A stretch of DNA of 64,000 nucleotides, taken from Botryosphaeria dothidea. Lineage: Eukaryota > Ascomycota > Dothideomycetes > Botryosphaeriales > Botryosphaeriaceae. Both the position numbers and the translations under genes were made by a program. Positions 1 through 12,501 of this stretch are shown piece by piece (position 1 is the stretch's first letter; each line of letters opens with the position of its first letter). The notes under the pieces were generated by a model, which was given only the letters and a program-made list of their open reading frames with translations, ran no database searches and was not told the origin of the DNA. The stretch is taken from contig WWBZ02000013.1 of assembly GCA_011503125.2 (NCBI GenBank), positions 620,001 through 684,000 on the forward strand. The letters are read 5' to 3'.

Positions 1-25
1 AAATTATGCTAACCGCGCATTGCAG

Positions 26-1250
26 AGCGAGACCTACTATGAGACTGCCCGCCAGCAGTCAACACCCGCCCTCGAACAGGCCAGCAAAGGCCTGACCGAC
101 CTCCGCACCACCGTGCTCTCCCACACGCGCAACATCTCCAGCTCGCTGCCGCAGATCCCCGCCGATGAAGCTTCCTCTTCCGCCGACACCAACATCCAGA
201 AGACCACCATCACTGACAAGGACGGCAACACCATTGAGGTCAACGCTCCGGTCAACCCCGCGCAGCCGCCCGCCGACAATGTCGAGCGCGCCGAGTCGCT
301 GCCGGCCGACATCGTCAAGGAAGCCGAGGGCATGCTGTCGCGGCTGCGCCTCGTGGGCGCCGAGCGGCTGAAGGACATCCAGAAAGCCGAGGACGCCGCC
401 GACGAGGCTCTGCTGCGCTTCGGCAGTAATATCCGCAACTTCCTGCGGGAGGCCGTGACCATCACCGGGCCCGACGACGCCAACGCCCCCGCCGGCTCCG
501 CTTCCAACAAGGTGCTGTTCGAGAGCAAGGATGCTGAAGGCAAGCGCGTCATCCACACTACCCGCTTTGACGCTCAGCTGCACGTCATTCACTCGACTGT
601 GGATAGCTTCGTGAAGGACCCGGACAGCCCTGAATGGGAAGGTTGGACGAAGCAGTTTGACATCGACAAGAAGACCACCGACATTTCGAAGGATCTGGAG
701 AAGTACCCGGAGCTGAGGAGATCGATGGAGTCGCTCGTGCCGGAGAAGGTCGAGTACAAGCCCTTCTGGACGCGATACTACTTCCTGAGGCACGTCATCG
801 AGAGCGAGGAGCAGCGCAGGAGAGAGATGCTGAAGGGTAAGCCCAATCTACAATACTCTCCTCATCATTATTTTACTGACACAGCTGTCGCAAAAAGCAT
901 CCGCCTCCGGCGCCGACGAAGAAGTCGGCTGGGACGACGACTCGGAGGACGACGAGGCCGACCGCTCCTCCTCCAAGACCTCAACTCCCAACCCGCTCGC
1001 CACTTCGCAAGGCACGCTCAAGCCGACCGACCCGGCCGCCAAGACCGCCACCTCGACCGAAACTAAGGACGCGCCTTCAAAGCTCCGCCCCAGCGACGAG
1101 CGCTCCCAGGCAGACTCCGACGCCAGCTACGATCTCGTCAGCGGCGCCACCAGCAAGACGCCCGGCAGCCCGAAGGAAGTTGAGGCCACCAAGAAGCCCG
1201 GCGCCACGTCGGCGCCCGCGGCTGATGACAGCGATGAGGATTGGGAGTGA
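26..1250 (+). CDS. BSD-domain protein (Dos2/SYAP1-like), 5' end outside window
   Basis: Exons are 26-836 and 898-1250. The first bases (branch-like TGCTAAC, then TTGCAG ending at 25) look like the end of an intron, so the first exon or exons lie upstream of the window and no ATG is seen. The protein has a Ser/Thr-rich and acidic N-terminal part, then a helical stretch. The BSD signature follows, with aromatic FWTRYYF and the charged RREMLK tail just before the intron. The intron at 837-897 uses an AAG acceptor. The frame after it gives [12 protein letters not shown], a low-complexity Ser/Thr/Asp tail and a terminal DDSDEDWE. Acidic tails of this kind are usual in fungal BSD proteins related to yeast Dos2. 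BSD domains occur in TFIIH p62 and synapse-associated proteins. The molecular role of the fungal member is not established, and nothing here adds to it. Confidence 0.85.
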
Positions 1251-2032
1251 CTGGACGAAATCTTGGCGTTTCGCTCGCATGGCTTGATTGGTTGCTGACT
1301 AGCCGGTCTGATTTATGCTTTTCATGCGTCTCATTCATTCATTTTCCATCTCCTTACGCACGGTGGCGGTCAGATGAGCTGCTGTTGTGATGGGGAGGTT
1401 CATGGCGGCGTTTCTGTTCTCTTACATATGGGCGGGTTAGTGAATTGAAATGCTGTTCTTTCACCACAGGGAGACGTTGCCTCGGATAAGGGCTGTGTTC
1501 CTCTACTGTATGGGTTGGGGGTGAAATTGAATTGAATCATTCCCTTGAGTCTGTTCTGAAAAGGGTGATTGGGGGCTGGCAAATTTGGATTGACGTACGA
1601 CTTCCCAGAAAGTCATGGGCAAGGGGTATAAACATCGCCATATTGTAACGGGTTTGATAGCATGATTGGGCATGTTTTGCCATGCTGGACGCTACTTGCT
1701 ATAAATAGTGTGATTTTAATTTGGGCATTCAGATCCGGTACGGCCGTCAGGGTATCTGTCTATCTATCTGATTCGAGACGAGCTAGAAACGATTTTGGTT
1801 GTGCAGTGAATTCCTTTTTCTTCCTTCTTCTCTCTTTACGCACCGTGAAGCGCTGAAGACGAACGCGCTGAAACTAACAATGGGAGAGGGAGCTTCGAAC
1901 GTATCAATCTTCAATGCTGCGCAACCCATCTCCCGTCTTCTCGATTTCCTCCTTCACACTCCTCCCGCCCCCCTAAATCACCAACACATGCATATCCCAT
2001 CATCCCTCTCCTCACCCGCCAACGTCACTCAC
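1251..2032. other. Intergenic region between convergent genes
   Basis: This 3'-to-3' gap lies between the BSD gene and the Yrb30-like gene. It should hold both 3' UTRs. The short open frames in it lack recognisable motifs, and the one reaching 2767 on the + strand is antisense to the Yrb30-like gene. No RNA gene or repeat was seen. Confidence 0.6.
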
Positions 2033-4441
2033 TCACTCCCTCCCACCATCCGGCGTCCCACCGCCCTGCCTCGCCCTCCTCCTCTCCCCCACCCCACTCG
2101 TCGCCTTCCGCAACAGCGGGCTCGGCTGCGCGCTCGTCTCCCGACTCTGCACCGGCACGTCCCGATTCCCCGGCAGCGGGCTAGTCGGATTGGTCCCCGA
2201 GTAACCGCGGAGCGGACTGCTGCTGCTCGCCAGGCCAGCCCTTGCCGCGCCCGCGCGCTCGAGGTACGCGAGCGAGGACGACGGGTTCGACGGCGACGAG
2301 TCGCGGTAGTAGCGGGGGTCCGAGTCGTAGTCTTGCGGGTGGTACTGCGAGTCCTCCTCGCCGTCGTGCTGGTGGCGCTCGAGGTACTCCTCGCCGCGCC
2401 GTTTGATGGGGCTCTCGTCGTAGGGGTCGAAGCCGACGCGGCGGACGGCGTCGCGGCGCACGCGGCGGCGGAGGTCGGAGTCGCCGCCCGCGCCGACGGT
2501 GGAGGCGGATTCGGAGAGGAAGAAGGTGAGGAGCTCGTCGGGGATGGAGAGGTGGGAGGATTGCTGGAATTGCTGGAGCGCGGTGAGGCGGACGAGCATT
2601 TCGAGGAGAGAGAGGGAGGTGCGGATGGGGGGCAAGGAGGCTGGTTGGGGTGTCGAGTAGGTTGGGGCGGGGGAGGAGTAGGAGGGGCGCGGTTGGAGAG
2701 CGGTGCCGGGGGGAGAGGAGAAGTTGCCTGGGGATGGGGAGGGGGTGCGGAGGTTGAGGTTGGATAGGCCGGCGGTGAGGCGGGGGTCGAGGGAGTTAGA
2801 GCGGCCGTCGGCGGGTGAGGAGACTGGTTGGGAGGGCGTTGAGACTTCTTCGGGAGCTTCGTCTTCTTCATCGGAATCGGGCTCTTCAACATAGACTTCG
2901 AAAGCAATCCACTCAGGGTCGAGATTGGGAGGGAGTCTCCACGGCTGAGGTATTTCGTCGTTCTGCTCCGGATTTTCCTTTGTTGGTGGTTCGGGGCCTC
3001 GAGAGGATTCACGGAACAGTTGGGCGTCGATCTCGGATTGCTCGTCTTCTGTGGGTGCAACTACTGTTGCGTCTTCCTTTTGCGGGGCTTGAGGTTCATC
3101 TTCGTAATCTTCGTACCACTGCTCTGTGGTCTGGCGCTCCATCATCCGACGCGGCGGAACTGCGTTGACGTCCCGCTTCAGAAGAAGGATGGGGCTGTTC
3201 GCTTCGCCTTCCGTTCCGATGTTGAGAATCTTTCCGGTATCCGCATAAAAGATTTTTGATATCTCATGGATGGGAACAACTTCTCGGATACCTGCCTTCG
3301 CGACATTCTCAAACGGACCGGGCTGCAGGTCGCCTTCTTCAAAAGTGTGGACGCGGTCGTCATCCAAGTCTTCAATAATCAGAAGCTGGTAGGCAAACTC
3401 ATATGATTTGCCTTCCAGAGCGGGAATACTGCCATTGGCATGGGCGCCAGCTGGCTGGTTCGAAGACGAGGGAAAATCCCAGATCCGGTCCAATGGAACT
3501 CTCATGAGTTTTACGCGAGCCTTGTGCATGACTTCTTTCCACGTCGTCTCCCTGATACCCTCCTCATCCTGTGGGCGGATGTGGCCACCGAAGAGCATGT
3601 ACATGGACAGGGTGAAAGCTGGACCAATCTGCTGTGCACCTGCAGGGTTCATGGAGTACTGAGTATCGCCGGCAGTAAGGAAAGTGCTTGCCTGAAGTAG
3701 TCTAGAAGGAGAAACGGTGGAAGGTAGCGAGCTGGACAGATTCGCTCCTGAAGTGGTGATGGCCAAGTTGATGAGCGGCACTGCATCCTCGATTCGAGCA
3801 AGCAGCTTCTTGATGTCGGAGATGATTGCTTTCACCTCCAGCTCGTTCTCTGCCTTCGGTTTGGCACGGGAGCTTCCTCGTCTTTGCAGCTCCTCTTCCC
3901 CGGCAGCTTTTGCTAGACGAACTCCCAGAGACTGGATATCCCATCGCAGAGCCTTCGTTAGTGTGACGGCGGATTCTAGCGAAGTGTTACCACGGGCTGA
4001 AATAAGCTCTATCATATCAATAGCGGGAGATATGATCTACGCTAGTGTCAATAAATCTGGTGGAACACGTGGTGAGTCGAGTCTTACCCTGATCTTGCCT
4101 TCCAGCCTCAGCTGAAGCGCCGCCAGCTCCTGCTTCTCGACACTGTTGTCCACCGACTAGGCAGGTTAGCGAGGACAGATACAGACGGAGGCAAAGACAT
4201 ACCCTGATGAGTCGGGAGCATTGCTTCATAGCATAGCTGCTAGTGATGACTATGCCCGACCTGATGGCATAGTTCATCGCCTGCTGCGTAACCTAAACGA
4301 TGTCAGCATTCCGGTAGTAGTCACACTGCATACGCGCCTGAGGCTGACAGGTAAAATGAGAAAAGAGATATGACTGGAGAAGAACATGACATCACGGGTA
4401 AAATCACAGCAGGGGCGTACCTTCGACAGCAGGACATCCAT
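2033..4441 (-). CDS. yrb30: RanGTP-binding protein of the Yrb30 family
   Basis: Four exons on the minus strand: 4441-4421, 4292-4203, 4156-4088 and 4036-2033, joining in frame to 727 residues. The N-terminus reads MDVLLSKVTQQAMNYAIRSG and is followed by the conserved IISPAIDMIELISARGNTSL block and the SLGVRLAKAA helix. This is the start of the fungal RanGTP-binding family that includes yeast Yrb30. Those proteins bind Ran-GTP and modulate its GTPase cycle in nucleocytoplasmic transport. The last third (residues about 470-727) is low-complexity, rich in Ser, Pro and Arg, and probably disordered. An in-frame ATG farther upstream at 4579 would add 46 residues. I prefer 4441 because the family usually starts at this point. 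It is divergent from sup35 with about 500 bp between the starts. Confidence 0.85.
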
Positions 4442-4842
4442 GGCGGGCAGCAGTGAGGTCGGGAGTGGTGGTTCAGGCGTGGACGGAGAGGCAACGACAA
4501 ACGGGCGGGCGGCAGAGGCTTCGAGAATCGGGTAACAATGTGTAGAGGCGGCAACGGCAACGGCCCGACGTGACGCCACTGGAAGGGCTCACGGGCAGGA
4601 AGCAGGGTCGAGCTGGTTGCGAGAGTGGTCAGCCCTGTGCATGCGCGTCATTGGTGCCCGGCGTGGAGTCGAGGATGCGAGAGGCGGGTACTGCAAGACC
4701 CCAAGCAGGTTAGGCGCCACCTGAGTCAACCGCTGGCGGCCGTGCACAATTTGTGCCCCGCCACGAAATGGCAGCCCAAAGACCTTTGCTGCTCACCTCA
4801 ACTCGTCCCATCCAGCCACAACACCCCCGACGCGCGGCTGCC

Positions 4843-4848
4843 TATATA
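4843..4848 (+). promoter_or_regulatory. TATA box of sup35
   Basis: TATATA lies about 95 bp upstream of the sup35 ATG, within the divergent interval shared with the Yrb30-like gene. A pyrimidine-rich, CTG/CTC-containing leader follows it. Position and sequence fit a core promoter; this is inference. Confidence 0.45.
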
Positions 4849-4942
4849 GCACGTCGCCTGTCCCGCTGCTGCTGCTCCGCACAGCACACCACACTCCCGA
4901 CCGCGACCGCTTCCCATCGCGCGCCCCGCACACCGAGTCAAA

Positions 4943-7220
4943 ATGGCTGACCTCAACTCGTGGGAGGACGACAAGGACGCCCAGGACGAGTCGCTCGCCC
5001 AGCAGGCCCAGCAGCAGATGAATCTCAATGCTGCCCGCGCCAACAGCTTCCAGCCCGGTGCCTCCACCTTCACCCCCGGCGCCGCTACTTTCACCCCCGG
5101 CCAGCCCTTCCAGCAGTACGGCGGCGGTTACAACCAATACGGCCAATACTACGGCGGGGGTTTCCCCCAGTATGGCCAGCAGCAGGGCCAGCAGTACGGC
5201 CAGTATGGCTACGGCCAGCAGGGCTACGGCTATGGGCAGCAGCAGGGCTACGGCGGATACCCTCAGCAAAACTTCCAGCAACAGCAGCAACAGCAGCAGC
5301 CGCGCCAGACCCCTAAGATCGCCAAGCGCGGTGACGACCTCCAGGCAGCAGCCCCAGCGCAGCCTGCTGCTTCTCCCGCTCCCGCCGTTGATGCGCCCAA
5401 GGCAGCCCCGAAGACGCTCTCCATCGGCGGTGACGGCAGCACCAAGGTTGAGTCCGCTGGCGGCACCAAGGTCCTGAGCATCGGCGGCGACGCTCCCAAG
5501 GTCGAGAAGGCCGGTGCCACGAAGGTCCTCAGCATTGGTGGCTCCGCTCCTTCTTCTGCTGCAAAGGATGCCGCCAACAAGGACCAGGGCGCTCCCTCGG
5601 CCGGCAAGAAGGTCACCGCCGCCAAGGCCATCGAAAAGACCGGCGAGGCTGCTGGCCCGGCTGCCAGTGGAAAGACCTCGCCTACTCCCTCCTCCGGCAG
5701 GAACTCCCCCACCCGCGCTGCCGACGTGAAGGCCGCCAAGCAACAAGCCGATCTGGTTGCCCAGGAACAGGCCGCCGATGTCGACGAGGACACCTTGGCT
5801 GAGATGTACGGCAAGGAGCACGTCAACGTTATTTTCTTGGGTCACGTCGATGCCGGCAAGTCCACTCTGGGTGGTTCCATCCTCTACGCCACCGGCATGG
5901 TCGACGAGCGGACAATGGACAAGTACAAGCGCGAGGCCAAAGAGGCTGGTCGTGAGACCTGGTACCTTTCGTGGGCTCTGGATTTGACCAAGGAGGAGCG
6001 TTCAAAGGGTAAGACCGTCGAGGTTGGCAGAGGCTTCTTCGAGACCGAGAAGCGTCGCTACAGTATTCTGGATGCTCCCGGCCACAAGACGTACGTTCCC
6101 AACATGATCGGAGGTGCCTCGCAGGCCGACGTCGGTGTCCTGGTCATCTCCGCACGTAAGGGAGAGTACGAGACGGGTTTCGAAAAGGGTGGCCAGACGC
6201 GAGAGCACGCTGTGCTTGCTAAGACCCAAGGCGTCAACAAGCTCGTCGTTGTTGTCAACAAGATGGACGACCCGACTGTCGAGTGGAGCGAGGAGCGCTA
6301 CAAGGAGTGCACGAGCAAGCTCACCCAGTTCCTTAAGGGTGTTGGATACAACCCCAAGACCGGTACGTATATCCAGTGTTCTCCCACCGTTGGTCTAGAG
6401 GCTAATAAATCATCAAGATCTTACCTTCATGCCCGTATCCGCCCAGACCATGGTGGGTATCAAGGACCGCGTCCCCAACGACTTGTGCCCATGGTATGAT
6501 GGGCCTTCGCTCCTCGAATTCCTGGACGACATGAAGACCCTGGAGCGCAAGCTCAACGCTCCTTTCATGATGCCTATCTCCGCCAAGTACCGTGATATGG
6601 GTACCATGGTCGAAGGCAAAATCGAGGCTGGTGTCATCAAGAAGGGTGTCAACTACCTGATGATGCCCAACCGCGAAACCGTCGGCATTTCTGCTCTGTA
6701 CGGCGAGACCGAAGACGAAATTCCTGCGGCCACTTGCGGTGAGCAGGTTCGCATCCGCCTGAGGGGCATTGAAGAAGAAGACATCCTTCCCGGTTTCGTG
6801 CTCTGCTCGCCCAAGCGTCCCGTGCACTGCGTCACGAAGTTCGAGGCTCAGATTGTCCTGCTCGAGCTCAAGTCCATTCTTTCGGCAGGTTTCAATTGCG
6901 TTCTTCACGTACACTCGGCAACGGAAGAGGTCACCTTCGATGCTCTGCTGCACAAGCTCGAGAAGGGTACCGGCAGGAAGAGCAAGAAGCCCCCGGGTTT
7001 CGCCACCAAGGGCATGAGCATCATCGCTCGCCTGTCCGTCACCGGTGGTGCCGGTAGTGTTTGCGTTGAGAGGTTCGAGGACTACCCGCAGATGGGTCGT
7101 TTCACTCTGAGAGATCAGGTAAGCATAGCATGTCGTCGCTTTTACGTTACTTTCTCTAATCATTATTCTTAGGGACAAACAATTGCCATTGGCAAGATTA
7201 CGAAGCTCATCACGGAGTAA
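4943..7220 (+). CDS. sup35: Translation termination factor eRF3 (Sup35), GTPase with prion-like N-domain
   Basis: Exons 4943-6362, 6418-7118 and 7173-7220 give 722 residues. Both introns restore the family sequence exactly across the junctions. eRF3 binds eRF1 and couples GTP hydrolysis to peptide release at stop codons in the cytoplasm. Residues about 1-125 are rich in Gln, Tyr and Gly, with short repeats of the YGQQ/GYGQ type and a run of eight Gln, comparable to the yeast Sup35 prion domain. A charged Ala/Lys/Ser linker with three copies of a KVLSIGG-like repeat fills about 130-280. The EF-Tu-like GTPase follows, with GHVDAGKS near 300, DAPGHK near 377 and NKMD near 438, then the two beta-barrel domains ending GKITKLITE. 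All GTPase motifs are intact. Confidence 0.97.
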
Positions 7221-8036
7221 AAACTTTGCAAGAGTAAAACATGCAAAGGGGAGGAGGGCATGTTTGAGGCGTTCTGAATGCGACTTTCGACGATTATTTA
7301 CCCCATTTACGGCTGATGAAAAGGGCAGGGGGAAAGGGGGACAAACGTAGAGCTAACAATGATGGGGAATCATGGATTTCAGAGAGGCCGGTAGCTCTCT
7401 CCGATCCCTTCTTTTTTATTCTTCCCCGAAGGTCGATACGTGTAGACGAGAGGAGACAAAATTCCAAAAGTGATTTCGAGGTCGACAATTCCGTCAGTCT
7501 TTTTAATTCGCCTTATTGGTCGGGGGGACTCGGAAGATAACAGCAATGATGTCTTGACTCGAGGGTAGCGTGGGAGCGACGCGTCATTGGCTCCATTTGC
7601 TCGGACATCATCTCAATTGCGATCCTCGCCCGAGTAGTGGAGAATTTGTAGTCCGAAATTCTTCAATGGGACCCGCCTCTCCCGCTATACCGCTATAGTT
7701 GGGCCACGGAGCGAATCAATGCGGCACAGCTCAGGAGCCATGCTGTTCTGCGCCATGTACCCCGCAGTGGCTAGAGGGGCGCTAGGGTATATAGTACGCC
7801 TGCCCCTCGTTCGGTCACACAACGTAGGAGGCGGGGTTACACTTCTGTACTACTTCGAGGGTCACCAACGTCACTTGCATGCCCGGTCCGGTACGACGTG
7901 GTTTAAAAGGAAGGCGGGAAAGAATATCGACCTTCTGAAAATTCTTTCTTCTGAAGAACAGTTTTCGTCTTGGGGGAATTTAATCAGGGAGCGAGGGAAA
8001 CCGCGAGAGGAACCATTCGATCATTTTCATTGAGCC
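7221..8036. other. Intergenic region between sup35 and the SDR gene
   Basis: It holds the sup35 3' UTR and the SDR promoter. I see only short frames without motifs. A gggtatatagta tract near 7787-7798 could be a TATA element, 240 bp upstream of the SDR start. Confidence 0.5.
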
Positions 8037-9224
8037 ATGGAAGTTGGCGATTTCCCGCTGAAGGACAAGATCGTCGCAGTGACGGGCGGCGGGTCTGGTA
8101 AGTGGCATTTCTCCTATCTTTTCGTCAAACCGCTTCATGTGGTCACTGCATCGAAACGGCCGTCAAGCGGAAACATATTTCGGCCCCTCATCTCATGGCC
8201 GTATTCTGACGCCCGCATCACAGGAATCGGCCTTCAAATCGTGAAGCAGGCTGTGGCCGCCGGCTCCAAAGTGGTCCTTGCGGATCTGCGTCTGAACGAT
8301 GAGGCGGAGACTTTTGTGAAGGAGCACGGAGGCAAGGATCTCGTCTTCCAGAAGTGCGACGTCTCGAAGAAGCGGGACCAGGAGAGGTTGGTCGAAGTGG
8401 CGGAAGAGAGGTGGGGTGATGTGCCGGACGTGTATGTCTCGTCGGCGGGGCTTTTCGAGCCGGTGAGTGCTGCTCTTTCTTCTCATTGCTGCTCTTTTCT
8501 TCTCAAGGCACAATTCCGGGATGCGTTGCCTTCATCTCGGCTCCTGTGACAGCCAAAAGAATCCCAAGCCTTCTCCCACCTCTTTCCTGCCCATTCTCCC
8601 ATCTAAGTCAACAAGCACTCACCCCATCCCCACACGCAGTCCTTCTCCAACTTCTGGACCGACACCGAAGACGACGACTACGCCACCGTCGCCGTCAACG
8701 TCACCGCCCCCATCAAGCTGACCCGCATCGCCGTGCGCGCCCTCCTGCGCGCCAACAAGCGCGGCGTCGTGCTGCTCGTCGCCTCCATCGCGGGGTACGG
8801 CGGCACCTACGCCGTCCCGCTGTACTGCGCCACCAAGCACGCCGTGGTCGGCTTCGTCAAGTCCATGCGCAAGGCCGAGGCCGAGGAGGGCGTCAAGGTC
8901 GTCACGCTGTGCCCGGGCGTCGTGCGCACGCCGCTGTGGACGCCGCAGGCGGGGGACGACCTGATCAAGAACTTCGGGTACCATGAGAGCATCATCTTGG
9001 AGCCGGGGGACGTGGCGAGGGCGGCGGTGCAGCTGGTGGAGGGCGGGAAGTATGGGGGCGGGACGGTCTTGGAGGTCACGACGAGTGGGACTAGGGTCAT
9101 TCCCGAGTGGGGGGTCGAGCCGCCGCCGCGGCGGAAGGATGCTGTGCCGTCGGATATTGTGCCGCCGCTGAAAATGGAGGTGAAGGAGCATTTGGCCGGG
9201 GAGAGGGGGAAGGCGAAGTCGTGA
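8037..9224 (+). CDS. Short-chain dehydrogenase/reductase (15-PGDH-like)
   Basis: Exons 8037-8097, 8224-8462 and 8640-9224 give 294 residues. The Rossmann nucleotide-binding motif TGGGSGIG (residues 17-24) is split by the first intron and restored by splicing. An Asp in VLADLR at the end of beta-2 suggests NAD rather than NADP. Catalytic residues are visible as Ser149, Tyr162 and Lys166 (YCATK). A NVTAP segment stands at the usual Asn position. The C-terminus carries a disordered basic tail. Overall the order of motifs resembles fungal NAD-dependent 15-hydroxyprostaglandin-dehydrogenase-like SDRs. The substrate cannot be told from sequence, and no metabolic partner lies next to it. Confidence 0.9.
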
Positions 9225-10335
9225 GGGCGCAGTCTGATGTCGAGGCTATGTCAGGTTGTCTGCGTTTCGAAACGGATGGACTTGACGGTGATGGTGCTCA
9301 TTAGACGTCACCAGGTCCCCTGGTGGGGGCGGGGTGCTGGGAATGCTGAGATTCTTTGGCTTTGAATGGCTAAGAATGCAGAGCGAAAGTAGTCTACTGG
9401 ATAGAAGTCTTCGGAAGTTACACCTATCTCTACTGTCATGAAATTCGGGGAAGGCGATAGCACTTCTTCGGAAGTAGGTTGTGCGGCCTTTTGTAATAAG
9501 CGTGCTGTCGAAATCACCCGGTTTGAGATCCTACCCTGGCAGTCAGCTTATCAACGGCACTAGAGGAGGTATTGCAACCAGCATGTTGCAGCAGTGACCT
9601 TCAATAAACACAACATCATGTGAATTCGAATCATTTACCAGCTGGGCTTGTCACCTGAATGTAATATAAGTGCGACCGGGCGAATGCTTCGACTGCTCAT
9701 GATAGCACCAGTATTAACCTGGTTTTCACGTGAAGTATCGTATTCAGCGCTACGAGTCAGCTACAGCACTACTCTAGACGTACATGGTTCCACGGCAGAA
9801 TTTCAGGTCTAGATCTCAAACTTGAAGCTTACTCTATGTGGAGCTCCGATAGGTTGACCAGCCAAGACCTCAGAACTCAGCTCGCTGCTGCCTTTCAGCC
9901 TTGCGACGTCCGGTCGTACAGAACCCACAATCTTTGGTCTTGAAAAGGAAGGAAGTGTCCCAAAGACAAGGTGGCGATGCTCTCTTCAATACTCGCACTA
10001 ACACAGGCAAATCTTCACAGTGAGTCAACGTGTGTCAATTTCCATGCGCATCGCGTCTTCCTCGTCTGACTAGACAGCAGAAGGTCATCGTGAATAGATA
10101 CACACCTACGAGTTGGCCTCCAACGCAATCTCCGGAGGAGAAATCCTCTCCGAGAAGATCTCTGCTGTGGCATCGATCTTCACAGGAGATCAGAGGCTTT
10201 GATGGCCATAACCTCGCGAAGAAGCTGCGAGGATACATGAAGAGCTCTGCGCAGCGCCTCAGCTTCAGCAGTTCGGAGAATTCGTGCAATTCTGAGGCCT
10301 CCTTGGCCTTGCCTCGGAGGTACGAATATGCTCCT
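9225..10335. other. Intergenic region, no gene seen
   Basis: No frame here carries a recognisable domain. Base composition becomes more AT-rich from about 9.5 kb, the start of a block of decayed genes. Confidence 0.5.
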
Positions 10336-11248
10336 ATGTACCGAAAGAATCAGGCCATGCTCTTCCATCTCAATCCTGGAGATCAAGGATATCCCATTTC
10401 AGGCTTCAACAGAACAGTCTCGGTGGAAGAACTATCGAAGACCAAATATGAGGCAGTATCGTATGTCTGGGGTGATCCTCTTGACACTGTTGACATATTT
10501 GCCATGGACTTCGATCAATTCATCGACATCGACTACTTTTTGACCCGTGAGGAGGTCTACTTCGCAATAGCTTCACAATTGCTGCTCGAAGCAGAGTACC
10601 CATTGCAGCTCCTCTCATTAGTCAAGCATACCGATGCCAATTTCCACGAAAGGGAGATGTTGATGTCGTGGATCCCTGAGTGGGACGTAAAATCCAACTT
10701 GAAGACCCTGGGTTGCCACATGACCAACCTTTTAGCATGCGGTAGATCTCGCGAGGAGTACACCACAACGGCAGAAGGGCTGTATATACAAGGTGTCTAC
10801 GTTGATCACATCGTGTGGCAGTCTGATGTCTTGACGGCCGAAGACTTCCCAGAATTCATCCTTCGAACGAGCGAGCTTCCTGATTCACTTAGGAACACGC
10901 TGAAGAAGCTCCTGCCTTTTCTCTCAGACGGGGCGTCAGTATTGTGGGCCCACATTGCAGAGGTTCAATCATTATGGCCGAAAGTGGGCAGAAGGCCGCC
11001 GGCTGTTCATGACGCAGAAAGGCCAGCTCGGTCTCGGACCACCGGTAAGCTGAGAGGGTGACAGTGTCTGCGTGTTCCTTGGGGCCCAAGTTCCGTTCAT
11101 CACCCGGGGGAGATCTGGACCCAATCGCGGCCTCTTCAGGTCGTTTTATCTCTGTGGAGGGTGTTATGTTGATGAAATCATGCAAGGTGAGGTGATCCAA
11201 TTGGTCAATGAAGGCAAGGCTCAGAAGCAGAAATTTCCTCTTGTTTGA
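10336..11248 (+). pseudogene. HET-domain gene remnant with internal deletion
   Basis: The first part reads MYRKNQAMLFHLNPGD and then KYEAVSYVWGDP, the opening motif of the heterokaryon incompatibility (HET) domain. The rest of that domain (the WIDAICINQ part expected next) is missing: the frame jumps to a segment typical of the region after the HET domain (LQLLSLVKHT, then SWIPEW). Near 11000 the frame shifts. The C-terminal signature continues in another frame as RLFMTQKGQLGLGPP, an in-frame TGA at about 11051, then CVFLGAQVPF and a tail ending at 11248. Intact relatives use this tail to close the protein. The gene has therefore lost its HET core and carries a frameshift and a stop. HET proteins trigger cell death after non-self recognition in fungi; this copy cannot. 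Confidence 0.75.
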
Positions 11249-12501
11249 TATTGCCATAGTATGACTCGGTTCTTTTCAGATTTTGTCTTTTTCATTGCCC
11301 CACATCTGTGTCAAGCCCATAGAAGTTATGGGGAAATGATGAACCATAACATTAGTATCTGCATATTTCTAGGTTACGGAATGACGAAACTAAAAGCACG
11401 GAGAGTATCAGATCTTATTTCCCTCAAAAATGAAGGTCTGAGTGTCGGTTATCGTGCTTTCCTGGCATGATCCGGCCCCTTTCCCCGTTTGTGCTACAAG
11501 AAATAACAAGGTCCAGGAGAGATGATCGGCAGTCACGCGTATGCCCATATCTCATTAACTAACGGGACGTTGAGTTTTTTGGCATGGCTCGACTGTCAAC
11601 GGTGGTATACGCACTTCCTGGGCATCCGAGTTTTGATGGAAATTCGTAAGCCTTTATGGACAATGGATGACCCACCACGACTCCTAGGCCGTTATCAGCT
11701 TTACCATGTGTCTTGTGACAACAATGAGGCGGCCCTTCTGAGCAAAAAGCGCAATTAATGAATTTGGGAAGAGAGAGGAGCAGGGTAGCTTGGCAACGCA
11801 CATACAAAAAAGGCGTAGAAAGACAACAACTGGACGCCCCGAAAAAGGCAGCCTTGCCTTTGGACATAGTATACATGTCATATTCGTCCTAAACCTATAG
11901 ATTTCACCCGCATCCTTCAGTTTCAGAGCATCTCACATCGTCCCAGCTTACGGGACACGGCCGAAAGAATGGGATCAACATTGCCAAGCTCTACAAAGAT
12001 CAACAATGTTGTTGTTCAGTGCTAATATATATACCCCTATTCGGCCATAATGAAGTGCTGGCTTGTCAACGCACTCTACCATACGGCACCTGCTCACAAT
12101 TCCTGCAAACAATAAGGGCACACAGTTCAGTCGTAAGTTAAACAATAACATCATATCCTGTCCTTTTAACCCCCAAAAATAACGTCCATTCCCGTAGACA
12201 TCATGTGTTGCAACAGTTCCTCGTGCGGCTGCGGGGCCGTGACAAAGACATCTACTGGCTCTCGGCAACCTTAAATCGTCAAACACGGAAAGATCTTCCC
12301 AGTTTACTGGAACGGAAAGACAGCGCGATGGTACTATGTGGCGAGCAATCGTTCATCGCATCCGGTGTGCATAATGGACAAGATGTACAACGTGTGACTG
12401 CCATATTTGGTAGCGCAGTGGGCCATGAAGCATCACTCAAGGACGCGTGGACCGGGGTTGGGTTATCTTGGCTTTAAATTGGATCCCAAGATAGATTCGA
12501 G
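11249..12501. other. Mostly non-coding stretch with one possible decayed reading frame
   Basis: Nothing was recognised between 11249 and 12200. From 12203 to 12397 (+) one frame reads MCCNSSSCGCGAV, is broken by a TAA at about 12272, and then continues open through WNGKTARWYYVASN to a TGA at 12397. This could be a decayed short gene, or a two-exon gene if a gtgaca...aaag interval (about 12238-12291) is an intron. The evidence is weak. Confidence 0.25.

Noticed and set aside
4793..5845. 350-codon Leu/Gly-rich minus-strand frame
   Set aside because: It is the antisense of the low-complexity N-domain of sup35.
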